NCBI GenBank assembly: GCA_002786065.1
Contig: NHNY01000012.1
Span: 1-64,000 of the forward strand
Origin: Microcyclospora pomicola
Taxonomy: Eukaryota > Ascomycota > Dothideomycetes > Capnodiales
Length of the DNA: 64,000 bases
Reading direction: 5' to 3'
This document shows, in pieces, positions 10,965 to 22,292 of the stretch. Both the position numbers and the translations under genes were made by a program. Under the pieces are notes generated by a model, which made no database searches, was not told the origin of the DNA, and saw nothing but the letters and a program-made list of their open reading frames with translations. Position 1 is the first letter of the stretch, and every line of letters starts with the position of its first letter.

Positions 10965-13900
10965 CTTTAAGCACCGCCTTATACGGACTTATAAGACAGG
11001 GCTAGTCTATAACTAGTACCCCTCTATTTAGAACTATATCTATCTATTACACCGGATCGGAAGACGACTCTTTAGACGCTTCCTACAACAGTATAGACTC
11101 TAAGTCTTCTAACCTTAAGGAGATTACTCGACCTGTAGTTAACGATTAAGCCGTAACTACTTAGATCAACAACGTCGAGATGTCTGTCCGCGTATAGTCC
11201 GCTATCGAAGCACCGACTAACAGAACCTCTGCCCGGATTACTAAAGTTAACACTCCGGATTAGTTTAAGAGTAATAGGTTATAGCTAAAAGTCTTTAAGA
11301 CCTAGTGTAACTTATATATCGTAGTAAACGTAAAACAGTTCCTAACTAATCGTAGTAGGATGCTGTTCATAGTTTCCTACCTTAGGGGGGCTGCCTTCGA
11401 GTAGATCGAGCCCTATCTAGCGGACTTCCTAGACTACGATAACTTAGGCAACACGAAACCGTCTACCTAGGCTATGTTCGCTAGACCTAATTCTCTCTAG
11501 ACTAGGATGTAAGGGGCCTTTAGGAACTCTAATAAGAAACAAGAGGCTAAACGAGACTTGCGCCTCCTCGTCTAGACTACTTTAGTTATGAAGTACTTAA
11601 CCGACTTCTAAACCTTAGTTACTAAGCTCGACTATACGCCGGAGCTTGTTAAGGATTAATTCTATATCGGGCTTAAGGACATTGTAAAGGACGAACTTAT
11701 TAAGGATAATTAGCCTAAAGAACTAGAAGAGTTCTTTTAGAAGGCTATCCGTATCGATTAGTATTAATACGAAAGACGAATAGAGAAGAAGGGTGGATTT
11801 GTTCCCTGAGCTAACATAGGGGTGTAGAAGAAACCGTACTTCCTAGGACACTACTAAGGTTCGGGACCCTAACCTATGTATGTTAATACAATATAGCAAT
11901 AGAAGAAGCTATCGAAAGGGTAAAAAGGACCGCGAGACGGCCCTAAGAAGGACAAATCTAAAGTAGAATACTATAATTGCTATAAGATAGGCTACTATAC
12001 TAACGAGTACAAGAGCCCTAAATAGGATAAAGGACGAGTCGCTGCTATAGAGACGAAGCAACTCGCTATAACCTAACAAGGTCGTAGAGGCTATTAGGAT
12101 GCCTAGGGAAATGCGCACGACAGCCTCTCCTAGACCGTATACTTTAATAATGCCTGCCTTACTTACGTACTAGCTAAGGAGGAAGCTAGTTAGTTCCTAT
12201 CTAAGCTAGCGACACACCGCCTTACCGCTACTATGTCCTAGGTAATTCTAGATACAGACTCTAAGATTGTATAGGAATGTACACCTAAGACATCGGAGGA
12301 CGACCTCTCTAATAATAACGACGATTTCTTAATCGATAGTAAAGAAATAGAACGACCTAAACCTACGTTTAAGATAACTATTAATTGTGCTAAGGAAACT
12401 AAGAAAATTATTCTCTATCTAATATAACAGAATAAAGAAGTCTTTCCTAAAGTAGCGAGCAAGCGACTCTTACACCTACACTAGTTTAACTAGATAATCG
12501 AGAATATTCGAAGTATGTTCTAGAGACACCTGTTAGTTAAAGTAAATTACGACTATACGACCTTTATTACGGAACGTCCGCTAATCGGAAGTACCTTCTT
12601 TAACAACAGATATATTATACTAGAGGGACTACTAGTACCCCTGTTTCTCCAGAAGAACGTTTAGGAAGTTAAGCTGCGGTACTGCGCGATAGAAGAACAG
12701 GCGCGTTAAGGATGTGCGATTCTATTAGGAAAAGACCGAGCTTAGGCCGTAATAGGCAAAGACCTAAGCTAACTCCTAAGCCTACTATCTAGCAGGAAGG
12801 AAGCTAAGGGAGGAAAGCCCGAAGAACCAGCCCGAGACTACGGCTTACGCTTATAGGTAGACACTACCTCGAAGAGGTAGACAGGATTACTGCTAATATA
12901 GGCAGCTACCTTATTAAGGAGGTCCGAATTAACGGACTTATAGCTAAGGCTATAGTAGACTCTAGAGCGACTAGACTGTTTATAAGCTACTAGTTCGCGG
13001 AGCGTTTAAAGATAAGAACCTAGAGGATGAAACGACCGTTCTAATTACAGAATTACAATAGGACCCTTGTTAGTGTTAACTAGGGCATAGTTAACACGGA
13101 AACATAGGAAGTGTCTCTCGAGATAGGACGCTACTAAGAGAAATGCTAGTTCTACATAACAATTACGCCGTAAGAATATAACATAGTATTAGGACTACTA
13201 TAGTTAAAAAGAAACAACCCGTCTATTAATTAGGCTATAGGAACGTTTAAGTTTAAACGACCTAGTACTACACTATCTAACGCTAGTACGAAGCTAGGTT
13301 AGAAGGTAGGCAACATTAGCTTTATATCGTAGAAGTAGATAGATAGATAGATTCGTAAGAAGCCGCAATAAGTGCACGCGATGTAGGCTACGATTGCCGA
13401 ATTAGGAGAAGTTAAACTAGAGATCCTAAAGGAATACTAGGACTTCGTAGAATTATTCGAACCCTTAGACGAAACAAATTCGCTACCTGTAAGAGGACCT
13501 TAGGATCATAAAATTAAGTTAATTCCTAGTAGTAAGCTACTTAAGGACAAACTTCGACTACTCTCCCTAATTAAGCTTCAAGCGTTGAAAGATAACCTCG
13601 AAGACGCTACGAAGAAAGGGATAGTACGACCTTCGAAGTCTCCCGCGGGATCCGCCGTGCTATTCGTCTAGAAAGGAGACGGATTCCGTATATACGTTAA
13701 TTACTAAGGACTAAACAATATTACTATTAAGAATAGTTACCTATTGCTATTAGCTAACGACTTAAGAAATAAGCTCTAGGGAGCTACAGTGTTTAGTAAG
13801 TTCGATATTCCGGCTGCGTTTAACAGGATACATATCGCAGAAGGAGACGAATAGAAGATAGCTTTCCTTACACTATCTGGACTCTACGAGTATTTAGTTA

Positions 13901-16329
13901 TGCTATTCGGACTTGTAAACGTACTAGCGACGTAGTAAAACTACATAGATAACATCTTATAAGAACATCTTAACGTCTTTATCGTCGTATACTTAGACGA
14001 CATACTAGTATATAGCAAGACTAAGGAGGAACACGTCTACTATATAAGGACAGTACTCTCGGCCCTTCAAAAGGCTGGACTCCGCGTCCACCCTAAGAAG
14101 AGTAAATTCTACTAGACAGAAACTACTTTCCTAGGATTTATTATATTAGACAAAGGTCTCTAAATAGATCTAGTAAAGATCGAGGCAGTTAAGACTTAGC
14201 CTCGACTAGGATCACTAAAAGAAGTCCTATCCTTTCTAGGATTTATAAACTTCTACTAGATCTTTATTAAAGGATATTCGAAGATTACAGCACCTCTTAT
14301 AGACCTTACGAAGAAAGACGTACTATTTAGTTAGACTACGGATTATAAGGAACTGTTCGAGAAGCTTAAACGAATAGTAAGCGAGGAACCGATCCTTACT
14401 ATGTTTAACCTAAGTAAGATAAGTACAGTAGAAACCGACTTATACGATAAGGCACTAGGAGGATGTATTAGCTAGATAGGTAAAGATAGCAAACTCTACC
14501 TAGTAGCCTATTACTCGAGGAAACTTAATTTAGCAGAACTTAACTATAAGATCCACGATAAGGAACTCCTAGCTATTATTAAGGCTTTCAAATATTAGAA
14601 GCATTACCTCGAAGGGTCTAAACACGAAACGCTCGTGTATACAGATTACAAAAACCTTTAGTACTTTATAACAACGAAGGAACTAAACCGAAGACAAGTC
14701 CGCTAGGCGTAGGAACTTACCTATTACAACTTCTAGATTAAGTACTAGAAGGGATCGGAAAACGCCTAGGCAGATGTACTAAGTAGGAGAAGCGACTTCG
14801 TTAAAGGAGAAGTCAAGGTCAAAGGACCTATCCTATAACGCTGCCTAGATAGTTTATTAGAACGCGTTAGGATTGCTGCTACTTCGGTAGTCTAATATAA
14901 CATTTTCTAAGAAATCCGAACGCACCTAGATTCTAACTTATTCTCGAAATAGATAATAATGAATCTAGCCAACTACTAGCTATACTGGAAGGTTAGCGAC
15001 GAGCTATTACTGTTTAAAGAAGCAGTGTATGTACCGCAAATATGTTAGTAGGACATCCTTAAGATGTATCATAATAAACCTACAGCTAGACACGAAGGCG
15101 TAGAAAAGACAATCGCTCGAATTATAGAAAACTATATGTTCCTAGGACTTCGAAGAGCCGTCACGAATCACATTAACGCCTGTGCGATCTGTTATCGTAC
15201 TAAGCATTCGCGACACAAACCTTATAGATTGCTTTAACTATTGCTGATCCTAGACGGACCCTAGCAATTAGTGTCCTTAGACTTTATAGTCAAATTACCT
15301 AAATCTAAGGAACTAGTATCGGGGATCGAGTATAATTCTATACTAGTGATTGTAGATCGATTCTCTAAGTTCGCGTATTATCTCCCTTTTAGAGAAAAGT
15401 TAACTGCAGAAGACCTCGCGTATGTCTTCTATAGAACGATCATCGCCAACTACGGGATGCCGCGACAGTTAGTCTTAGACAGAGATAAGCTGTTCACATC
15501 TAACTTCTAGAAGTCCTTAATAAAACAGCTTAGTATTAAGCATAAGCTATCTACATCTTTTTACCTGTAGACGGATAGACAAACCGAACGAACGAACTAG
15601 ATTATAGAACAATACTTACGCTGCTACGTTAATTATTAGTAAGATAACTAGGTTGCACTATTACCTATAGCATAGTATAGTTACAATTCGTCTATAGGGG
15701 CATCTAGATTGTCGCCCTTTTAGGTTTTATAGCTAGACTCTAAGGACTTGCTACTATTAGAAGACCTTGCCCTAGCTACTAGAGCGTTACAATACGCTAA
15801 TAAACAAAAGGACTTATACTCTAACCTCTATAAGGACCTAGAATACTTACGTTCTAGAATAGAACACTACGCAAATCGAAAGAGAGTTAAAGGACTAACT
15901 CTTAAGAAGGGGGATAAGGTCTATCTCCTCCGCCGAAATATTCGAACGAAACGACTAAGTAATAAACTAGACTTTATAAAGTTAGGGCCATTTAAAATTA
16001 AGAAGAAAAATAGACCTATAAACTTCGAATTAGATCTACCGAAACAAATAAAGATCTACCTAAACTTCTATATGTCCTTACTAGAACTAGCAAATCGTTT
16101 CACCGAACTCTAGACTATACCCCTAGAAATTAACAAGGACTTCGTTACAAAAGAATACGAAGTCGAGGAAATACTACAACACTAAGTTAGTAGACGGGTT
16201 ACTAAGTATCTCGTTAAGTAGAAAGGGTACCTACACTCCGACGACATATAGGAACCTATAGAATATCTAAAGAACGTAAAGATAGCCCTCCGACACTATT
16301 AGGAAACGTCTTAAGGCTATCTAAAGGGA

Positions 16330-16900
16330 AGAAAGGGTCGTAGAGTCTAACCTAGTCCGTAGGAGGCATCTCCTACAAAGAACCGTTAGTCGCCTTAAGG
16401 GCTTTAACGCCTTCCTCTAAGGGGTTCTCGGAGGCGCCCTCGATAGCGTCGACCGCTTCTAGTTCCTCTAACTCGCGCGCTACGGCCGAGTCGGTTTTCT
16501 CCCTAGCTAAGCGAAGCTGTTTTCGTAGCCGAATCTTCTTCGCCTTATACTAGAGGATCTTTTATAGGATGTCTTATTGCTTATATAGCAGCGAGACCTC
16601 TACCTCGTCTACATCCTCTAGCTCCTTCCTTAATCGCTCGCGAAGGTCGCGGAAACGAGTCCACTCTAGCGTAAAGAGGGTCACATCGTATTTTAAGTAA
16701 CCCTTACAGACATATTTAGAGCAGCGACCGGATTTCGCACTAACGATGCATTTTAGACGTACGTAGCCGGGTTTCGTCTTTGCCTTATAGTAGGCGGTGC
16801 AAGGTGCTATCTCGAGTCTAGTGTTTTTAAGTTTGCGTCTTAAGGCTATACGGTTCTAATTAGCGGCGGACGACATTAGAACATGTTATGTTAAAGAAAG
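16330..16900 (-). other. Antisense reading-frame remnant in gypsy 3' region
   Basis: Between the chromodomain and the purine tract, the minus strand (opposite to pol) shows a charged, Glu/Arg/Leu-rich, coiled-coil-like reading-frame remnant, better preserved in its amino acid character than its surroundings. Counterparts occur at the same place in the elements at 50022-55694 and 34302-36646. Broken here; function unknown. Confidence 0.5.
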
Positions 16901-16970
16901 GAAGCAGAATAACGAAGCACTAGCTTTTAACGTATAGTATCGGGACGACGCTAGCTTAGGAGGGGGATAG

Positions 16971-17323
16971 TGTTACATAGCTAACCCTAGGAAGCTAGGG
17001 TAACACAGTATGTGTAGTAAAGGCACGTGCTCGAGCCGATTAGCGCGGCCTAACCCGCGATTAGTCTAATCGAGTATAAGAATCGGTCTAATCTATAACC
17101 TAATTAGACCGACTTACGCGTTAGCGTTAACTAATTGCACGAATCTCCTTTATATATAACAAATGATCTTTTATAGGTAGTTAGGAGTTCGTGCTTAATT
17201 TATATTATGATCTTTACCCTAGGTTACTAATCGCCTTAACTATTGCAAACCCCTTCTCCTAACTTGTCTTGTACAAAACTCCTATACACTAAATCTCGGC
17301 TCTGCCGACCTACCTTTGTAACA
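16971..17323 (+). repeat. 3' LTR of the 10.6-kb gypsy element
   Basis: 353 bp, the same length as the 5' LTR and nearly the same sequence, preceded by a purine tract and followed by the AAATC duplication. Confidence 0.92.
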
Positions 17324-17328
17324 AAATC

Positions 17329-17540
17329 TAGCCTCTTGTTCTTAACCTTATAATCTACCTTTAAAGGTGTTCTATTAATTCTTCTCTAGAGTGTAGTTAT
17401 AGGGACTTAGTAGGCAGCTATATAGGCATTAATAGACTGAAATTAGCCTTGTTTAAAAGCCTGTATTGCAAGGAGAATACTGCCTTCTTTTAAGGCTATA
17501 ATAGATGAAATTGGTAGTGCTTTGATGGATCAAAGGTAGT
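17329..17540 (-). mobile_element. HTH_psq-type transposase N-terminal remnant
   Basis: On the minus strand a peptide with the layout of a psq-type helix-turn-helix is visible: a LLAIQAFKQG helix, Ser-x-x-x-Ala-x-x-x-Ala-Tyr, then VP-x-TTL-x-RR, as in pogo/CENP-B-type transposases, interrupted by TAA and TAG codons. Its continuation was interrupted by the gypsy element, whose AAATC duplication lies at the junction. Class assignment is by motif only. Confidence 0.5.
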
Positions 17541-17685
17541 TAATAGTATCTACAGAAATCTGGCATTTCACACCCCCATCCATTTCACACCCCCGACCTC
17601 CGCGTTAGCGCGCTCATTCCGAGGCCATTGTTATTGATAGTGATCAGACGCATCTCCGTCCATTGGTAACGCATTGTTGTTGAGA

Positions 17686-18670
17686 TCATGACGTCGCATC
17701 ATGATAGCCGAAGTCGCCATCGACCATACCATTCGGATCCCAATCGAAATCAGAGCCGCCATGTTGTTGGATTTCAAGGAGGTGCTCAAGACTGGCGTCC
17801 CAGTCAACGAGGTCCATGAAGGGTCCCAATTGCGGGGGTAGATCGAACGCTGAGCTTCCCACGGGTGTAAGGAAAGGCATCTCCTGGGGATTCATCGACG
17901 TCTCCGACAGCTGCGGACCAATTCCTCTGGAGACTTGCGGGGCGGTGGTTGGAAGAAGTGCTGGGCCGTTGCTGCGGTGCTGCTGAAAGGTCGCAATAAA
18001 TTTCTCGAAACGTTGGTAATCCTTCTGATTGGCACTGGTAGTGGCATCCTGGCACTGACCCATGACGGCATCGATGTCCATATTAGCGTCCAGAATTGCA
18101 CTTGACTCGAGCTTGCGCTTCTTCGATGATGAATCGGGGTTGCTGGCAAACGAGGTTGCCGGGTTAGACGCGGCATCGTCTGGCGCGAATCTCTGCAGCA
18201 CATCTCCCAATTCGGCGGAAGACAGCTCGGGTGCCGCATTCTTGTTGTCGTCGTCCACGAAACCCAGGGCCTCGGCGTGTTTGATGACATGGGCCATGCT
18301 GAATATGGCCTGGGTGAGGCGTCGCTGCTGCTCCTGCAGCGTTGCCAGGTGCTCTGCCGTCACAGGGCCTGTCGGGCCCGTCTGCTTCCGCGACGTGGTG
18401 CACACCAGCTGCCTCGTTCGACATCGACCGCACGGTGTGTGGCCGTCGCACTGAGCGCGCTCGTCAGCCAGTCTCGTACGGTATGTAGGTGTGCGGAGCA
18501 CACGCAAGTCCGCCGGTTGGGTCCCGCAATACCGCACTCTCACTCACTTTGGCCTTACGGATGCGGCATGTATCACATGCATTCTGCGTTCTCGCAGCCG
18601 CCAGCACCGCAACATTGTTGTTCGGCGGACGGATCTGGGCCGCAGCCTTCTTCGACATGATCACAAACAT
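17686..18670 (-). CDS. Zn2Cys6 transcription factor (295 aa)
   Basis: Two exons: 18670-18548 and 18450-17686, with a 97-bp intron (GTGAGT...GCTCAG). Splicing joins ACDTCRIRKAK to CDGHTPCGRC and completes the six-cysteine DNA-binding cluster (C-x2-C-x6-C-x5-C-x2-C-x6-C, residues about 31-57); without splicing the cluster is broken, which fixes the model. A short Gln/Leu-rich coil follows, then a long low-complexity part and an acidic C-terminus rich in Asp and Gly that could activate transcription. There is no fungal-specific regulatory domain of usual size. It is the left-most gene of the island and is transcribed away from the fluoride exporter gene 680 bp further right. A second Met at 18658 is a possible start. 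Confidence 0.85.
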
Positions 18671-18730
18671 GGCGGCAGCGGCGGCGGGGGCCGGCAGCGG
18701 CGTAGTGAGGCTGGAAGAGAGTTAAGATAG

Positions 18731-19351
18731 AACGGTACCAGATTAAAGCATAGGAGCATCTAGTATCCGAGATTGCGATAAATCTTCATCTTTCTCGTTG
18801 AGAGAGGGGGACGGCCATTTTAGATTTTAGCTATAAACACCTACCTATTCAAGAAATTTCTTACACTTTAATCTGTATAATAAATCCATAAAACACATAG
18901 TAAATGTACTGCTTTTTAACACCTAATTCTATAATTACACCCTATATTCTTAACTAATCTTTAATAGATCTTAATATTATAGTAGTATATAAGGCTATAT
19001 AAGAAGAAACTATAAGAGAATTATTACTAGCTCTGTTAGAAACAATATTCTAGAATCAAATAAGATTTTTTATATACTTGTTATGCTATTATTCATTACG
19101 CTAGTCCTTTTGCTAGTGCTAACTATTAGACTCTGTATAATTTAGGTAACGCGTAAAGCGCGGTCTACGAATAAAGGCAATGCCGCGGGGACTGCGGAAG
19201 CGCTATCGTATCCCTCTACAACTAGCACATGTCGCGTCGTCCTTTCGTCCTTGCAAGACGATCATGGCGTCGGCAACCCCTTTCATGCTACGTTATATAG
19301 ATTGCCTAGAATGCTTCCCTCTTGTGATCTGTCATCGGCATTGTCATCGCC
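18731..19351. other. Intergenic: A+T-rich relic and FEX promoter
   Basis: About 18820-19150 is very A+T-rich with TA-heavy runs, probably a small RIP-altered repeat relic with no recognisable coding part. From 19150 composition returns to normal and forms the exporter gene's 5' region. No clear TATA box. Confidence 0.4.
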
Positions 19352-20650
19352 ATGGGAAGTCGAGCGGACGAGTTTACTCAAGAGCTTGGCGGCCTCGACG
19401 AAGTCGCAGCGCCAGCCCCAGACGAGAACCCGAATGAAAACTCCGTTTATCAACATGAGGACCTGGAAAGCCAAAGAAGTGCAACAGGGCTTGACGAGAC
19501 TGAGGACAACCGGTCGCCTCAGACATCCGCAACTGAACCAACGACATCGTTGCGACTCACACAGCTCTACATCATCTCGTATCTCGTCTTCTACTCTATG
19601 CTCGGTACACTGGCTCGCCTTGGAATTTCCGCCTTGACCATCTACCCAGGCGCTGCCATTACCAACACGGACCTGTGGGCCAATTTCGCGGGAAGTCTGA
19701 TCATGGGGTTTCTTCGCGAAGATCGCATGCTATTCCGGCAACACTGGAGGCAACAGTTGGAAAGCTCTCGGCGCAAATTAGGTATCTCGTCGGACGACAC
19801 AGTCGAAGAGACGAAAGAAAAGGAGCTGAAAGGGATGGCACAAAAATCATTTGCCTCTGCCAGGGCAGGCGTACCCGCATACGTTGGCCTGACCGTCGGG
19901 TTCTGTGGGTCTTTCACATCTTTCGCGTCCATTTGCCGCGATACGTTCCTCGCGCTTGCCAACAACCTCGACAATGCAGACATTTCTACTCAGACTACAA
20001 CGACATTGTCACGATCGCGGCCGGCTGGCGATAGCGTCATGGCAGTGTTGGCCATTTTGACCTTGGAAATTGGCTTGAGTATCCTTGCGCTCATTTTCGG
20101 AGCTCACCTAGCAAATTCATTGGCGCGCATAGCGGAGAAGGTTCCGGTCTGGAATGCCAGCCGAATCATGAATCCCCTCACTGTCTTCCTGGGGTTTGGC
20201 TGCTGGTTCGGAGCCGTCTTAATGACAATCTGGCCCGTTCAGGATGCCTGGCGGGGACAGGCGTTGTTCGCCTTGGCCTTTGCACCGTTTGGGTGTCTGC
20301 TTCGATTTCAGCTCTCACTACGCATGAACAGGCTAGTATCGGCCTTTCCCCTTGGTACTTTCACTGCTAACATCCTGGGGACGTGCGTGTTGGGAATGTG
20401 CTATGATCTGCAGGCGTCCTCGGTTGAGGCAGCTTATATCAGCTGTCAGGCGTTGCAGGGCATCATGGACGGGTTCTGTGGTGCTTTGACGACGGTCAGT
20501 ACGTGGGTCCTCGAATTGGACACTCTGCGTTTGACCCATGCGTACATCTATGGTGTTTGCAGTATTTCCACGAGCGTAGGACTCATAACAGTCATCATGG
20601 GGTCCTTGCAGTGGACGAGGGGCTTCGATACTCCAAGTTGTGCAAGTTGA
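19352..20650 (+). CDS. FEX: Fluoride export protein FEX/CrcB family (432 aa)
   Basis: One exon, starting at an ATG in a good context (CGCCATGG). Residues 1-65 form an acidic cytosolic tail. Two CrcB-like halves follow, as in eukaryotic fused FEX proteins. The first half has GTLARLG (85-91), the channel Asn in WANFAGS (109-115) and the Phe-box/Na-site break GFCGSFTSFAS (183-193). The second half has LRF (317-319), TANILGT (338-344) and GFCGALTTVSTW (374-385), where the Phe-box is less well kept. A charged loop (about 125-170) inside the first half is longer than usual. The family exports fluoride through the plasma membrane. The neighbour on the other strand, ending 181 bp away, is an enolase, the known fluoride target. 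Confidence 0.93.
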   Translation: MGSRADEFTQELGGLDEVAAPAPDENPNENSVYQHEDLESQRSATGLDETEDNRSPQTSATEPTTSLRLTQLYIISYLVFYSMLGTLARLGISALTIYPGAAITNTDLWANFAGSLIMGFLREDRMLFRQHWRQQLESSRRKLGISSDDTVEETKEKELKGMAQKSFASARAGVPAYVGLTVGFCGSFTSFASICRDTFLALANNLDNADISTQTTTTLSRSRPAGDSVMAVLAILTLEIGLSILALIFGAHLANSLARIAEKVPVWNASRIMNPLTVFLGFGCWFGAVLMTIWPVQDAWRGQALFALAFAPFGCLLRFQLSLRMNRLVSAFPLGTFTANILGTCVLGMCYDLQASSVEAAYISCQALQGIMDGFCGALTTVSTWVLELDTLRLTHAYIYGVCSISTSVGLITVIMGSLQWTRGFDTPSCAS

Positions 20651-20831
20651 AATAGGTACGGCAACATCTCGGCAGACGGTCTTACACCGGTTTGCACATA
20701 TCTTTAACACTCCGAATTTGCACATATCACTCCGAACAGCAAAAGAACAGAATCGAAGAGTGTATCTCGCTCGGACATCTACTGCATACATCATACATGA
20801 AGTTGCTTACGCCGCAGAGCCTACATACGCA

Positions 20832-22202
20832 TTAACGATAAGAGAAGCGGAAATTGCCACCTGCATATGTGCTCTTTTCGCCACGATACTTCAAAGTCTC
20901 CTCGATGTCCATCAATCGATTGTATTTCGCCACGCGCTCTCCTCGTGCAGGTGCTCCCGATTTGACGTGCCCTGCTCTTATACCCACAGTCAAATCAGCA
21001 ATGAAGTCGTCAGTTGTCTCGCCTGAACGGTGCGACACAAACACAGACCAACCCGCAGAGTATGCCTCTTTGCCGCTTGAAGATTGAAATGTTAGTCACG
21101 CTTCAGTACAGGCGGAGGAGAAGGAATCTTACGCTGCGATGGCTTCGGTTACAGTGCCTATCTGGTTGACCTTCAGGAGCATACTGTTGCAGGCCTTCTT
21201 CTGCACTGCAATCTTGACTCGGTTGATGTTTGTGGCAAGAAGATCATCTCCCACGAGTTCAACGTTGCAGCCTTTCGAGAACTCTGTAAAAGCGGCCCAG
21301 TCATCCTGACCAAAGGGATCTTCCAGAAGCACGATTGGGTATTTCTCGAGCAGCTGACGGTACAATGACCCGAGCTCCGCGGGGCTGACGATGTTGTCTT
21401 TTTGAGCCTTGAATCCGAGATTGTAGCTCCCGCTCCGGAAAAATGATTGCGAGGCTGGGTCGATTCCAATCTTGATCTTGCCCTCATGCCCAGCTTTTGC
21501 GATCGCTTCGACAAGCAGATCCAACGCTTCCTCCGGATGGGTTATGGGAGGTGCAAATCCGCCTTCGTCGCCTAGACCGATCGCTGCTTTTCCATATTTC
21601 GACTCGATAAGTCCCTCCAGGACCGAATACGTCTCAGCGTTCCATTGGACTGCTTCGACGAACGAAGAAGCTCCAACGGGAGCGATCATAAATTCTTGGA
21701 ATGCCATGGAGTTTCCGCTGTGGTCACCGCCGTTCAGAACGTTCATGAAAGGGACAGGCAGAACGTATTCGTCTGTCGAGGAGCCACTTTCTTCGGCGAG
21801 GAATTCATAGAGCTCTAGTTTCCTCGCTGCTGCTCCAGCCCTTGCCGCTGCCATGCTGATTCCCAAGATGGCGTTGGCTCCAAGCTTGCTCTTGTCTGCA
21901 GTGCCGTCGAGCTTGATCATCAGCTCGTCGATCTTCTTGAGGTCGTGCGCTGGATTCAAGCTGCTATCAATGATCTGGGGTCCGAGCACTTGGTCCACGT
22001 TGTAGCAGGCTTTTGTCACGCCGTTTCCTTGGAAGGCCGCAAGGTCGCCATCCCGTAGCTCGACGGCCTCGTAGTCGCCTTTGGAGGCTCCGGAGGGAAC
22101 CAGGGCGCGGAAGGTGCCATCTGAGGTGGTGAGGTCTACCTGCACTGTCGGCTTTCCTCTGGAATCGAGACGTTGCGCTGCTATAATGGATAGTATTGCC
22201 AT
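20832..22202 (-). CDS. Enolase paralogue (437 aa)
   Basis: Exons 22202-21133 and 21075-20832 are joined over a 57-bp intron (GTAAGA..CTAAC..CAAG); the spliced length of 437 aa equals that of normal enolases. It would convert 2-phosphoglycerate to phosphoenolpyruvate in the cytosol. Catalytic residues are all present: Ser40, His161, Glu170, Glu213, Asp248, Glu294, Asp319, Lys344, His372, Lys395. The mobile loops differ from the usual enolase: loop 1 reads [10 protein letters not shown] where SGASTGxHEA is normal, and loop 2 reads [14 protein letters not shown] where GGSHAGGALALQEF is typical. A housekeeping enolase is expected elsewhere in the genome, so this is probably a specialised paralogue. 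It is convergent with FEX and divergent, with only about 90 bp between starts, from the small gene at 22293. Confidence 0.93.
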
Positions 22203-22292
22203 TTCGGAGGTGTCTGGAGCAAGCTGTCACGGTGAGTGTCGCGGGACTCGGTGGGCGAAAGCATCGAGCTGATTCTTTGTACCCGCATTGCC

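Larger units (their letters stand above)
10612..17323 (+). mobile_element. Ty3/gypsy chromovirus with both LTRs, RIP-ruined
   Basis: The full-length element is 6,712 bp, flanked by a perfect 5-bp duplication AAATC (10607-10611 and 17324-17328). Order of parts on the plus strand: 5' LTR, gag (about 11000-12100, with a CCHC knuckle near 11970), protease (about 12880-13250), reverse transcriptase (about 13500-14150, with the YLDDILVYS box near 13990), RNase H (about 14400-14800), integrase (about 15040-15750, core best seen at 15271-15510), a C-terminal region with chromodomain (about 15750-16320), a 3' region with a reading-frame remnant on the other strand, a purine tract (16957-16970) and the 3' LTR. 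It carries a very large number of breaks and is a fossil. Both LTRs are 353 bp and still very alike, so insertion is not ancient and most damage is probably RIP. Confidence 0.92.

Noticed and set aside
18062-18660. Plus-strand frames over the first Zn2Cys6 gene
   Set aside because: Shadows of the minus-strand gene, whose spliced cysteine cluster is decisive.
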